A stretch of DNA of 64,000 nucleotides, taken from the NCBI RefSeq assembly GCF_000003855.2, contig NW_003101678.1, forward strand, positions 2,421,134 through 2,485,133, read 5' to 3'. Of the stretch, positions 1 to 9,070 are shown piece after piece. The position numbers were made by a program, and so were the translations under genes. Every line of letters starts with the position of its first letter. The first letter of the stretch is position 1. This DNA is from Blastomyces gilchristii SLH14081 (taxonomy: Eukaryota; Ascomycota; Eurotiomycetes; Onygenales; Ajellomycetaceae). The notes beneath the pieces were generated by a model. That model was not told the DNA's origin and made no database searches. It saw only the letters and a list, made by a program, of their open reading frames with translations.

Positions 1-2
1 CG

Positions 3-233
3 ATCGTTAAGAACGGTGTGAAGGTGCAGAGTATTACGATTTTGGGCAAGGAGTGTGGTGTTGGTGATGAGGTGCGGGTGCAGAATTGCGTCTGCCTGCC
101 GTACAAGGAGTTAAAGAGGGTATGATATGATATTCCAGGCCTCATAAACTGCCCTATTTGTTTTGAAAGTAGACAGGAAACTAACGAATTATTTCTCGAT
201 GTTTAGGACGTCGCCAATGAAGTCATCATGTAA
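3..233 (+). CDS. Mannose-1-phosphate guanylyltransferase, alpha (GMPPA)-type, C-terminal end (partial)
   Basis: Two terminal exons are visible, 3..119 and 207..233; the gene starts upstream of the window. Exon one reads through SITILG and LPYKELKR, the exon after the intron reads DVANEVIM and stops. The 87-bp intron (120-206) begins GTATGA, has a CTAAC branch site at 181-185 and ends TTTAG, in phase 0. The 'SITILG ... LP(H/Y)KEL' arrangement with a hydrophobic C-terminus ending in Ile-Met resembles the end of the left-handed beta-helix of the alpha (regulatory) subunit of GDP-mannose pyrophosphorylase more than the catalytic beta subunit. In that family the complex makes GDP-mannose for cell-wall mannan, N-glycans and GPI anchors in the cytosol. 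The assignment rests on 47 residues only, so the alpha/beta choice is tentative. Confidence 0.8.
120..206 (+). other. Spliceosomal intron of the GMPPA-like gene
   Basis: GTATGA donor, CTAAC branch point 21 bases before the acceptor, and TTTAG acceptor. Removing it keeps the frame and gives a family-like C-terminus. Confidence 0.85.
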
Positions 234-864
234 AGCGATCTAACCCATCCATTCAGTGTCTTATGCTGTATCTATGCCCCCCTTTTTGTTATGGCCCTCC
301 ATATACTCCCTCCCATTTTAGATAAATATTTTCCAGTCCAAACGTGAAAATGTGCGAGAAAATGCCTCTTTTTGTTTTGTTCTGCTTAATCAGTGCTATA
401 ATTTATTTATTTATTTTAAACTCATCATCTGAAGTCCGCTGTAAACATACGTCCCTGGTCGCGCATAATTATTCTGATATTTATGCATTGGCTTCCCTAG
501 CGCATCGGCATCCCGGAGCTTCCATTCGTATTCGCTGTCAATTAGCCGATTCTTCATGCTCCAACGGACTCCTCCAAGAAAGTATGATGCGGGAGGAGGA
601 TCATATGGCTTCCAGACCAACGATTTGAGGTAAAGTATATAAAACCTCCCAACAACACCCAGCCAGTCTCACAGGCTTGGGTATATATAAATGGCCATTG
701 ATAAACAGTAAACAGTGTGAAGTGGAAGCCGAAGAAAAAGCTACATTGTATTGTTTTTGATGACTATCCGTTCAACAAATCCTTTCTCAACTTCAAATCA
801 TAACGTACCCGAAGGCGCAGAACTAGTTACTATATCATCTTTCATAAGGTAACAGAGAGTCAAG

Positions 865-1116
865 ATGCTCTCTACTCTTAACCGCCTCCCCATCCCCTCT
901 CCTTCCACCGTGCGACTCCCCGATCCCAAGCACGCGTACCTCCGCTCTCCTCCTCCTCGGCATCCTACCTATCGCCGCGGGGAAGGAGGGAAACTGGTTA
1001 TGTTGGAGAGTGTGGTGGTTGGGAGGTGGCTGCATGCGCTTTTGGCTGGGTGGTTGGTTGTCAAGTTGTCAAGGGGACCAGGGCTATTACAGTGTGATCC
1101 ACGGCAGATTGATTGA
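865..1116 (+). CDS. Doubtful small hypothetical protein (83 aa)
   Basis: An ATG with an acceptable context (TCAAG before ATG) lies about 175 bp downstream of a TATATAA string. The encoded peptide is Pro/Arg-rich at the N-terminus and moderately hydrophobic towards the C-terminus, with no domain I recognise. The opposite strand of the same stretch is also open, which is expected of GC-skewed DNA and argues for chance. Only RNA evidence or conservation in a sister species would make it a gene. Confidence 0.15.
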   Translation: MLSTLNRLPIPSPSTVRLPDPKHAYLRSPPPRHPTYRRGEGGKLVMLESVVVGRWLHALLAGWLVVKLSRGPGLLQCDPRQID

Positions 1117-1427
1117 CTGGTGGCAGCCAGGGATTCAGGTTCTTTTTTTTTTTCCCTTTACAGGATTTTGTTAGCTGTTAGCGGGAGGTTGTTTTGTTAC
1201 GAGTAATTTTATTTTCCCTTTTATATATACCCCTTTATCTCTTCTATTTTATCAATGTTCATTCGGCACTTAGCACTTATACATAGACAAGCAAGCACAT
1301 GCATGAAGGAAATCCATGTCACTTAAGAATGGAGGTATATCCATCCAAAAGAACAACAAAATACTAGAGTATCAGCATGTCCCCATGCACAACGACCGCT
1401 ATATATACATGTATATATTACACGGGT

Positions 1428-2282
1428 TTAATAACGCCCCTCCTCACCCCGCACCCTCGTTATTCCCATCATATGACAATTCCGTGTACCGGGAATGATG
1501 CGTGCGTGGTCGAGGAATACGGAGGCAGCATGGGGTAACCACGTCGATGGCTGTGAAGGAGAAGAGCGTTTTAGATAGATGGCAGAAGGAAATTCCGCTT
1601 GGTTTTCCCCAATGTTTCGCGCTGCAGCTGAGCAGTATAGTATGGTGCGGGAGAGCCTCCAGCTCAGCACGCCCAGCGATACAGTCCAGAGAACCAGAAA
1701 GATGATGATGCTGAAAGCCAACGGGACCGTTGCGTTGGGGGAACAGCAACAAAAATGTGCGCGACACCAATGAGTATGATATAGATGAGAGAGTAAGGAG
1801 GCCAATGGCTGTTGCCTGTCGAGAAGAATTAGATTATTTGCCAATTCATCCGGATAGAAGGGGTATGGCATGGTGTCAGAGAAGCATAACACGAAGAAGG
1901 TAAATGCGAAGTTGAAATTGTCCAGTCTATGATGATACATGAAATGGAGCGAAATAGCCACCACGATGAAAGCGCAAAAACATGGATACCGCAGTATCTC
2001 AATATATTTGTAGCATGCTCGTATGCCAAGCGATATGAAGTGTGCCCTTCTCCTATGCAATAGATATACGTAGAAATGCAGGAACTGGTCATCGAGTAGA
2101 CGTAAAAAGGAAAATGAAATAGAGAAGCGATCGAGTTTTGCGGTTGTTCTGACTGCAAACAAAAATACAGAAACTGGGGACATTTGAACGTTGGCAGCAT
2201 TTGGTTTCAAAAGGCTTTTTTGAGTGTAAAAGCTTAATTCCACACAATAGTTACCCATTATATAGGCACGCACCAATTGCAC
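1428..2282 (-). CDS. Unrecognised minus-strand ORF, membrane-protein-like composition
   Basis: An 855-bp open frame without introns, long for chance in this non-mutated flank. The product would be 284 aa, with hydrophobic aromatic-rich stretches around residues 38-48, 100-115, 124-138 and 187-206 and a polar C-terminus. No family motif is recognisable. A second minus-strand frame (2200-1829) is also hydrophobic and ends near a good acceptor-like string (pyrimidines then GACAG on the minus strand), so the real structure could be a spliced gene mixing frames, a decayed membrane-protein gene, or nothing. Confidence 0.25.
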   Translation of the reverse strand: MQLVRAYIMGNYCVELSFYTQKSLLKPNAANVQMSPVSVFLFAVRTTAKLDRFSISFSFLRLLDDQFLHFYVYLLHRRRAHFISLGIRACYKYIEILRYPCFCAFIVVAISLHFMYHHRLDNFNFAFTFFVLCFSDTMPYPFYPDELANNLILLDRQQPLASLLSHLYHTHWCRAHFCCCSPNATVPLAFSIIIFLVLWTVSLGVLSWRLSRTILYCSAAARNIGENQAEFPSAIYLKRSSPSQPSTWLPHAASVFLDHARIIPGTRNCHMMGITRVRGEEGRY

Positions 2283-2697
2283 TACTCCTAATGTAGTTAG
2301 TATGTTCTTATATAGTTATAGTTTATATATAGTTTAGCCTTTCACAGACTATGCTATGAGCTGCTCTCTTTATATATTTGCCCCTGAGCCCCCTGGCTAA
2401 GAGCTTGTCAAATCATACCAGGTTACCTACCCATAACCAGAGGCAAAAAGAACCCTTCTTCGTTGAAAGATAGCTAGCCCATAGTTGCCATTCAGCCGGC
2501 TCGATGTTGCGTTCAGTTCGGTTCGGTGGGGACTCATTTTCCAGCCTCTGCCCTTAGCCAGCAAACGCTTCGTGGTGGTGATTAATAAGATATTAATAAG
2601 ATATTAATAATCTGAATCTGCAGGGGACCCTGACCCTAAGGATAATGTTGTTGTGAGTTACACTAAATAGGTTGGGGTGGCACGTGACTAGGGTAGG

Positions 2698-2807
2698 TGT
2701 GAGAGAGGTTGAACGTGGTTGGTTGTTGTTGTCTAACTAGTAGCTAGTGAAAGCTAAATATATGTGTGTGGGTCACGTGGGTTAGGGCTTGTGTAGTAGC
2801 TCCAACA
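2698..2807 (-). repeat. Copia-A 3' LTR (110 bp)
   Basis: Pairs with 4664-4773; both are 110 bp and nearly identical, the differences I see being C/T or G/A. Preceded by GTAGG and followed by the C7 tract (minus-strand polypurine tract). Confidence 0.92.
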
Positions 2808-3065
2808 CCCCCCCATGCTACGCAGGCCAGTTAACCCACGCAGCCAAAAGCGCCCAAATCATTCAAATCTGCAATAATAATTAATTACACAAAGTAGAGT
2901 CTAGTTTTCTCATAAGGACTAGCTTCATACATGCAAATACACGCGAATATGCAAGAAAAAACACTCAAATCTGTCCTTTCTGTATCTGTATTATCCCCCC
3001 AGTCATCTGAACACTGCAGGGTCTCATTTCTCATATTTTTGTCATTTTATTGTTATTGTTATCGT

Positions 3066-3303
3066 GGTTATCATATAGGCACACTCGGTGGCCTGGTTAT
3101 CGTGGGTTATTGTGGTTATCATATAGGCACACTCGGTGGCCTGGTTATCGTGGGTTATCATGGTTATCATATAGGCACACTCGGTGGCCTGGTTATCGTG
3201 AGTTATCATGGTTATCATATAGGCACTCGGTGGCCTGGTTATCGTGGGTTATCATGGTTATCATATAGGCACACTCGGTGGCCTGGTTATCGTGGGTTAT
3301 CAT
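3066..3303 (+). repeat. 48-bp minisatellite, five units, inside copia-A
   Basis: Units start at 3066, 3114, 3162, 3210 and 3256. Four are 48 bp and nearly identical; the fourth is 46 bp after losing CA. Degenerate GGTTATCAT-type pieces continue to about 3390. A unit contains GGTTATCATATAGGC and CTCGGTGGCCTGG. It lies between the end of gag and the polypurine tract, so it is part of the element's 3' untranslated region. Translation of the plus strand gives a Gly/Tyr-rich 16-residue repeat, but this is antisense to gag and the 46-bp unit breaks the frame. Confidence 0.93.
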
Positions 3304-3393
3304 GGTTATCATGGGGTATCATCTTTATCCTGGGTTATCATATGGGCATTCAACAGCCCGGGTATCATGGTTATCAGTATCATGGTTATCATT

Positions 3394-4428
3394 TTAGTAG
3401 ACATGCTCAACAGTGGTATATGTAGGCGCTGAGCTTTCATTATTATTCTTTGTTCTATCCTTCCAATTGACAGGATGCTTTTCAGGATGTGTGAACCAGC
3501 AGTAAGGCTCTTCATGGCCATCCTGCTTGCAGTGGGTGCACTTCTTGTTGTTCTTCTTATTATCCTTATCCTTCTTGATGGTGTCTTTGGCATTCTTTGT
3601 GTCATCTCTGGCATTTTTGTCATTCAACAGCAGGTGGAGTAGTATATCCCTGCAGAGATCAAGGAAACCATCTTCTAGTGATGTGACATTATCATCCTTT
3701 GCTGCATAGTCCATGTGATCTCTGATAAAGGTTGACCACTTCTTGATGAGGCTGTTGAGGAGCTTGTCAAAGAATATGAAGTTGGGAATATTAGCATATT
3801 CAAGGTGAATATACTCAACACGGATTGCAAGCAGATGTTCTATGAACAAGTGGTTGAAGTCATCATAGGTGGCAGTTGCACTGATATCATTGAATTCCTT
3901 GAACAGGTGAGCTCTGTGGATTTTCACCTGTTCTGAAAAGAATGCTGCTATGATGTTTCATAGAGCAGCAGAACTTAGGGAATCTTGAGGTATAGTAAAA
4001 AGAGATTTGACTTCAATAGAAACAGAAGATCATACAAAATTGTATAGCCAGGAGTTGTGTTCCTCTCAGAATCATTTCATATTCTTAGAGACATTCTTCA
4101 AGGGTTTTGTAGTTGCATTCAGGAGATCTTCTGTGTGAGATTGCTTGATAACAAGCAGAATCTCTTCCTTTCAAATGAGATAATCAGATGTTGATTTGAG
4201 AAGACCTGGTTTTTGAAGGTATTTGATGCATTCATGAAATTCTTGAAGAACTCTGCTCAGTGCAGGGGTGTCATCTTGATTTTGAAGATAAGCAGCAAGA
4301 TCAGAGCTTAGATTATTGTTATCATTGACAGTAGCTGTAGCAGTAGAATTGCTAGAAGCTCTCATCTGATGTAGTTCTTCATTCATCTGAGTAATACATC
4401 ACCTCAAGGCAGCAGCTTCATCAGCCAT
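3394..4428 (-). pseudogene. Copia-A gag, disrupted
   Basis: The minus-strand frame starts at an ATG at 4428 (MADEAAALR, then a TGA), stays open from 4386 to 4171 with a Ser/Thr/Asn-rich N-terminal part, and is open again from 3927 to 3394. The second part has a helical acidic region, a Lys/Asn/Asp-rich linker, and a CCHC zinc knuckle of the form C-x2-C-x4-H-x4-C (CTHCKQDGHEEPYC). This is the gag polypeptide arrangement of copia elements, an RNA-binding particle protein. At least one stop and a frame change separate the two parts, so it is not functional as read. Confidence 0.8.
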
Positions 4429-4642
4429 ATTATCATTATCTTGATTATTGTTATTGTGTGGTGATTTTCTCGCAGTTATTGAGATTGAAAAGAATTCAGA
4501 TGCAGTAGTTTAATTCTCTGAGATTTCTTCACAATTGATTGATCTTGTATTGACAGGCATTTGATATGAGGTATTTGAATGAAAGAAGCAGCTATTTGAA
4601 AAGCTTATTGTATGATTATTGCATAATTATAATGCTTCATAG

Positions 4643-4663
4643 AAGTGCAAGGGCTTCATAACC
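4643..4663 (-). promoter_or_regulatory. Primer-binding site of copia-A (initiator Met-tRNA type)
   Basis: Directly inside the 5' LTR the minus strand reads GGTTATGAAGCCCTTGCAC. Its complement carries GGGCTTCATAACC, resembling the anticodon arm of a methionine tRNA (CAT anticodon, AACC). Copia of Drosophila is primed by a half tRNA cut in the anticodon loop of initiator Met-tRNA, and the fit here suggests the same. Copia-B keeps a related block, ATTATGAAGCCC, next to its 5' LTR. Confidence 0.55.
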
Positions 4664-4773
4664 TGTGAGAGAGATTGAACATGATTGGTTGTTGTTGTCT
4701 AACTAGTAGCTAGTGAAAGCTAAATATATGTGTGTGGGTCACATGGGTTAGGGCTTGTGTAGTAGCTTCAACA
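4664..4773 (-). repeat. Copia-A 5' LTR (110 bp)
   Basis: Same length as 2698-2807; followed on the right by the duplicated GTAGG and then the rest of the copia-B LTR. Confidence 0.92.
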
Positions 4774-4795
4774 GTAGGTGTAGTAATCATCAACA

Positions 4796-5703
4796 CCCCT
4801 CCTTGCTACACCGTGGCCTATAATAAGCCGCCACCCGGGGCCTCTCTCATTCTCAAATCTTTCAAAAATGCAATAATAATTAATTACATCAATCAGACTC
4901 TGATTTCCTCATTAGGAAAGGTGTCTGTATGATAATAACTGTAAAAATCAAGAAATACATGCAAAATTCATTAATTCACTGTATTATTATTATCATTCAA
5001 TTATTTCTTTCTGATCTCTTTCAAATCAATTCTTTTGATAAAATCTTCAAACACAGGCTTCACCAGTGACTTAGTGAGCCTGTCAGCTATGTTTGCTGTA
5101 GAATCAACATGTTTTATCATGATTTTCTCTTTTTTAATCAAATTATGAAGAATATGATATCTGATCTTAATATAATATAATCTTTATATTAAGAATTCTC
5201 TCCTTACTAGATTGATTGCTCTTTTATTATCAACTTATAGATGCAAGCATATTTTCACTTTTTTATTATTCATCAACTCAGTATTATATAATATATCATT
5301 TAATTAGATTATCTTACAAGCTATCTTACTAGCTGTAATATATTCAGCTTCTATAATTGATTTAATAATAGATGTCTGTCTCTGTGATTATTATACGATC
5401 AGTGACTCATTAATTAATATAATATAGTCAGTAGTGAATTTGTATTAAGAATCTATCTCTGCTCAGTCTGAATTACAGTATATTACAGAACTCAGACTCT
5501 TATCACTAATCTTCTTTCTGTATAATATGTTATGATTTTTCATCTTCTTGACATAATATAGAACATGCTTCAACACTGCTTAACATACTTTGTATGAACA
5601 TAAGTTAAAACATAAGAGATAGTTAACTGTGAATGTCAGATCTGACTGACTACTTGAGATTAAATACTGTAATAATTTCAATTCTTGACAATATCTTATA
5701 ACT
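4796..5703 (-). pseudogene. Copia-B pol, C-terminal RNase H end
   Basis: The minus strand reads, from right to left, a copia RNase H with many stops. Recognisable pieces are ILISES-like degraded blocks, SIIEAEYITASKIAC, IRYHILHNLI, and the family-typical end HVDSTANIADRLTKSLVK near 5060-5115. The last about 190 bp towards the LTR (4796-4985) are 3' untranslated sequence ending in the C-rich tract. The block is separated from the RT piece at 14569 by the Gypsy-1 insertion (target duplication TAACT/TAATT). Stops are of the TGA/TAA/TAG type expected from C-to-T change. Confidence 0.85.
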
Positions 5704-5994
5704 TGTAAGAGGTCTACACTAAATAGATCAGTATAATATATAGATCTTATATAATAAAGTGAAAAACATTAAAGAAGGAAAAGAAAGAAAAAGTGTGAGA
5801 ATCAGTAATCAGAGTGAATATTTATACATATACACAGTGTATACACAGTGAAGCTTCAGTGTGAAAGAATAGAAATTTCATGAGTTTTTCAGCTGAGAAT
5901 CAGCGATTGAGAATGACTGAGAATTAGAGCTTTCAGTGAAATCTATGAAGTGTAAGAGAATAGTCTATATAATAATCAGATACAGTCTGTTACA
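5704..5994 (-). repeat. Gypsy-1 3' LTR (291 bp)
   Basis: Begins TGTAAGAGG and ends TGTTACA; aligned end to end with 14278-14568. It is the more mutated copy: its terminal ATACAGTCTG corresponds to GCGCAGCCCG in the other copy. Confidence 0.92.
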
Positions 5995-6275
5995 TTAGTC
6001 TCTCTCTTCTCTGATTATACATAGTTCTCATCAGTCAAGAGTCATGATCTTAGATAGTATAAAACTCAGAGTTCAGATCAGATAATTATAGTTAACTCAT
6101 TTTATAAAATATTATCAGTCACAGCTGCAGAGTCTCTTATCAAGAATATCTTCAATCTCTTATTCAAGTTCATTATCTTCTTCTATGATCTCTGGCAGCT
6201 GTCAGTCAGAAATCAGTTAAGAAGAGAATGAATCAGTAACAGTGTAATAAAGCAAGCTTGTATAAAAGACATTGT

Positions 6276-7750
6276 ATTATTATTATTATTATTATTCTTC
6301 AATTATAGATGTATACAGTCAGAGACTATGACATCTATCTGAGAACTTTTAGTTCTCAGGGTTTTTCCTATATCTGTAAAGTTAACTATTATACATTCAT
6401 CAATTTCAGATATGCAAAATCAGAAAATTTCAGCTCAGAATATAAAAACTGTTTACAAATTGCAGTGTTTTAACATCTTCTGATACTTTGAAATCATTTG
6501 ACAATATCATGACAAAGGAAAAGAGAACACAGTCTTAAAGATAGACATATTAAATAGATAGATAGAAAGAAATTGAAAGAAAAAGATAAAGTAAAGAGAG
6601 ACTGTAATAAAACAAATTATTAAGAGATAGTATATAGCTGTTTTAACAGACTATATCTGATTAATTTTCTCCTCTTCATATTCAGATATTTCTGAATTTA
6701 GTCATTTTCTTATAGCTGCTTGAGTTTCTGATAGAAAGTCTATTAAGTATTTAATTCCTGTCTCAGTTGAGAATAAGAATCTCATATTTAATTGATTTAA
6801 ATTATACTTCTCTTTCAATCCAGCTCTGAGACTATTGTATAATGTACAGTATATTATAATATACTCAGGATTCTTATTTATATTACAGAATAAGCATTCT
6901 ATTAAGTTAAATCTATCATTAAATCTTTATATATAAGATTTGAAATAATCATATTCTAGTTTCAGCTGTATTATAGATGAGAATATTTTCTTTTTATATT
7001 TAATTAAACAAGATTTTCACTTGAATTTTATTTCAAATTTTGAATAATGTATACTCTTCTTTTATTTCTATCAGTTTTCATTTTACTTATCTAAATAAGA
7101 TTCTCTTATTTTTCTCTTTATAAAAGATCAGAATATAATTTTTTAAATAGATTTACTTAATTCTACACTCTTTTTTACAGCTGAATCAGTCAATTCATTA
7201 TCATGAATATTCATATAAGTAGAAACTTAGTATAGATGAATTATCAGCTTTAATATTCTTCTCTTTTGAATTTTTAAAACAGAGTTTAAGATCAGTTCAA
7301 GATTTATTTGATCATTATAAATCTGACTATTTCTAAGTCTTTTTAAAGCAGCTTGACTATCAGAGAATACTTATATCTCTTTCAAACTATTTTCTCTTTT
7401 ATAAGATTTTATTTCAATGAGTTTGAAAGCTTTCACTATTATAAATAGTTCAGTATCAAAGACTTCAGATTCACAGTCTAAATTTCAGAAATCTGAGATA
7501 AAATTAATATTATCTTCAGTATAAGCAATGTCTGTGTCTAATCTATTCAAATTCTCATTTTTTAAGTCATCTGAATAAATCAGAATAGAGTCTTTTATAT
7601 TGATTGTAGAAATTCTCTTTAAATGCTGTTTATATTGTTTCTCTTTAGATAGTTCATTTATTTATAAGTTTATAAGAGATTCAAGCTTTTCTCTTCAGAG
7701 AGATAACTTCTCATAATTAACTTTTTTAATATTTAAAGAAGAAAATTGAT
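6276..7750 (-). pseudogene. LINE part of the chimera: 5'-truncated ORF2 (RNase H, C-terminal zinc knuckle) and 3' UTR
   Basis: Matches LINE-1 from about 25770 to its 3' end. The RNase H region lies at about 7650-7200 and the C-terminal Cys/His block at about 6950-6830 on the minus strand. The conserved hairpin CTGAGAACT-loop-AGTTCTCAG is at 6339-6359. Many Trp and Gln codons are stops. Identity to the LINE ends abruptly at 7750 after GAAAATTGAT. Confidence 0.88.
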
Positions 7751-8434
7751 CTACAGATGCTAGTCATCTGCAGAATGCATCTTAAGCTAATTACATTTAA
7801 TTCTCTATAATTAACTGATCACTGTATTCATTCTCTCAGACCAGTCACTAATTTTCAGAGATGTTAGTTAGTGACTGTTATCACTCACTTGATGATGTAC
7901 ACACCAAGCTTCCAGTTGCTGATCTCGGCTCTATTAGATGTTTATAGGCTTATCAATCAGCTGTTGTGACCTCATTCTGTGTTAGAGACTAATCATAGAC
8001 TTGATGACTGCAGTTCTCTCTGCCAGTATTAGGGCTTGGCAGGGAGCTTGCAGGCTCTAGCCTATCAGAGTGCCCTGCCTAGGGCCTAGATACGCGTCTA
8101 GGCCTGCTAGTCAGGTGATTTTCAAAATCATTCTCTGTATTTGAGAGAAAGCTAGGCTCTGATGACAGCTCTAGTTAGAGACTTGCTTAAGTAGTGTATA
8201 ATCACTACATTAGACTTGGCTCTATATCATTAGAACCTTGATGAATGCATAGTAGAATAGTGAGATATTGACATATCATGCTGACCCTGATGAGTGTTCG
8301 CAGGATCTCACTTAACTAGTGACTTGGCTTGCAGTAGGAAGTTCTACCCCGCACCAAGCCTTACTAATTAGGCTCAGCCTCTATTACATGAGAGCTTTCA
8401 TGGGTAAGAATTGACAGGTGCCAGCGGTGAGATG
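7751..8434 (-). other. 684-bp non-LINE segment of the chimera, origin unknown
   Basis: No similarity to any other part of the window that I can see, no long ORF on either strand and a more balanced composition than its surroundings. It contains strong self-complementary stretches, for example GGCCTAGA and TCTAGGCC around a six-base loop at about 8083-8104, and CTGCCTAGGGC next to it. It could be copied from a structured non-coding RNA, the 3' part of an mRNA, or a further repeat family. It was captured in the minus orientation, upstream of the LINE part. Confidence 0.75.
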
Positions 8435-8566
8435 AAAGACATTGTGAATCTCTGATAATATGTTAAGACAGTAGTTATAACTATCTAGAACTTCTATCAC
8501 TTTATACTTAATATGACAGTAATTCAGTGTATAAAATGAATATATAATCTGTATATTCTTGAGATT

Positions 8567-9070
8567 AGACTGACCGTGTGACTGTGTCTGAGACCAGGAT
8601 CAGATTTTTTGATAGTTTTATTACCAATTCGACGGATCCCATTACACAGTTTTAACATTAGATAGTAGTCTCATACTGTCTCAGTGAGACTTACTGTCTA
8701 CTCTTGTCACATTTTTCAAATGAGATCATGATTTCTACTTCTCAATTTAAATTATTTTTATTGCTTTAAATAACTTTAAATCTTCTTTAAGTATTATCAA
8801 AAAGCATTACTTTTTAAAAAATTAAAAATAGTCTAAAAAAAACCTTAAAATGTCTAAAAATAGTAACTTTATGCTAAGAATGAGACTAAATGAAATCAAA
8901 TGAGATCACTTTCTCATTTTTTTCAAGTCATGGTTTCATTTTAAGATCTGATATATAGTCACTTTGCATGTTTTTTTAATGACTAGTCTCAGCGGGATTC
9001 ACATCAAGAAATGTATGAGACCAGATTAAATGAGATTAAATGTGAAATTCATGGTTCCGGCGGCCAGTCT
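8567..9070 (+). mobile_element. 504-bp TIR element (Mutator-like MITE), copy 1
   Basis: Ends AGACTGACCG and CGGCCAGTCT, imperfect terminal inverted repeats of about 10-11 bp. Flanks TCTTGAGATT (8557-8566) and ACTTAAGATT (9071-9080) are a near-perfect 10-bp duplication; the uninterrupted site is visible in Gypsy-4 near 36840-36862. There is no ORF. A non-coding element with TIRs and a 9-11-bp duplication fits a Mutator-superfamily MITE. Its relative, copy 2, is inserted in opposite orientation at 10608-11111 and has the same length. Confidence 0.88.

Larger units (their letters stand above)
234..2630. other. Left host flank, no confidently supported gene
   Basis: Sequence with ordinary CpG content and no mutation signature. 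TATA-like strings occur near 638-645 and 681-690 and pyrimidine tracts near 1141-1155, which could be promoter or terminator pieces. A short tandem repeat of GATATTAATAA occurs at about 2581-2610, just outside the transposon nest. Two weak ORFs are listed separately. No tRNA-like or rRNA sequence was recognised. Confidence 0.6.
2698..4773 (-). mobile_element. Copia-A: 2,076-bp gag-only LTR element (TR-GAG-like)
   Basis: The element begins TGTGAGAGAG and ends TCAACA. It has two 110-bp LTRs and a perfect GTAGG duplication (2693-2697 and 4774-4778). The minus strand holds, in order, a primer-site-like sequence inside the right LTR, a gag frame with a CCHC knuckle, a 48-bp minisatellite and a polypurine tract (seven C on the plus strand, 2808-2814). 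No protease, integrase, RT or RNase H sequence is present, and the internal region (1,856 bp) is too short to hold them. It is therefore a non-autonomous derivative that would need pol from a relative such as copia-B. Terminal-repeat elements with only GAG are described from plants. It is less mutated than the elements to its right. Confidence 0.88.
2631..4795 (-). repeat. Copia-B 3' LTR, interrupted by copia-A
   Basis: Parts at about 2631-2697 and 4779-4795 match the right-hand LTR (54694-54795) through the shared blocks GAGTTACACTAAATAGG, GGTTGGGGTGG and TAGTAATCA(T/C)CAACA. Copia-A lies between, bounded by GTAGG on both sides. The left copy lacks about 17 bases present in the right copy near 54718-54735. 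The outer left end is placed by alignment and could be off by about 15 bp. Confidence 0.75.
6276..8434 (-). mobile_element. Chimeric LINE insertion in Gypsy-1
   Basis: An insertion of 2,159 bp flanked by an 11-bp duplication AAAGACATTGT (6265-6275 and 8435-8445). The minus strand reads 684 bp of sequence not found elsewhere in the window (8434-7751), then the RNase H and C-terminal part and 3' UTR of the Tad1-like LINE (7750-6276), ending in the (TAA)n tail (ATT repeats on the plus strand at 6276-6295). One target duplication around both parts shows they integrated together, as in composite LINE copies made by template switching. The LINE part carries many stops; the other part keeps CpG and CC/GG. 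Confidence 0.88.

Noticed and set aside
411..620. Minus-strand ORF of 69 codons overlapping the above
   Set aside because: Begins at TTG rather than ATG, no family similarity, and overlaps another open frame on the opposite strand.
344..628. 94-codon plus-strand ORF with hydrophobic N-terminus
   Set aside because: Lies in the 3' flank of the GMPPA-like gene, no domain, no supporting gene structure; the apparent leader is AT-driven.
3066..3303. CRISPR-like array
   Set aside because: Units are directly contiguous with no spacers, and the host is a eukaryote.
2931..3425. Glycine/tyrosine-rich repeat protein on the plus strand
   Set aside because: It is the translation of the 48-bp minisatellite, antisense to the element; the 46-bp unit breaks the frame.
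8567..9070. Tc1/mariner-type element with TA duplication
   Set aside because: TA can be read at both ends of copy 1, but the empty site in Gypsy-4 and copy 2 both show a 10-bp duplication, which fits Mutator-like transposition better.
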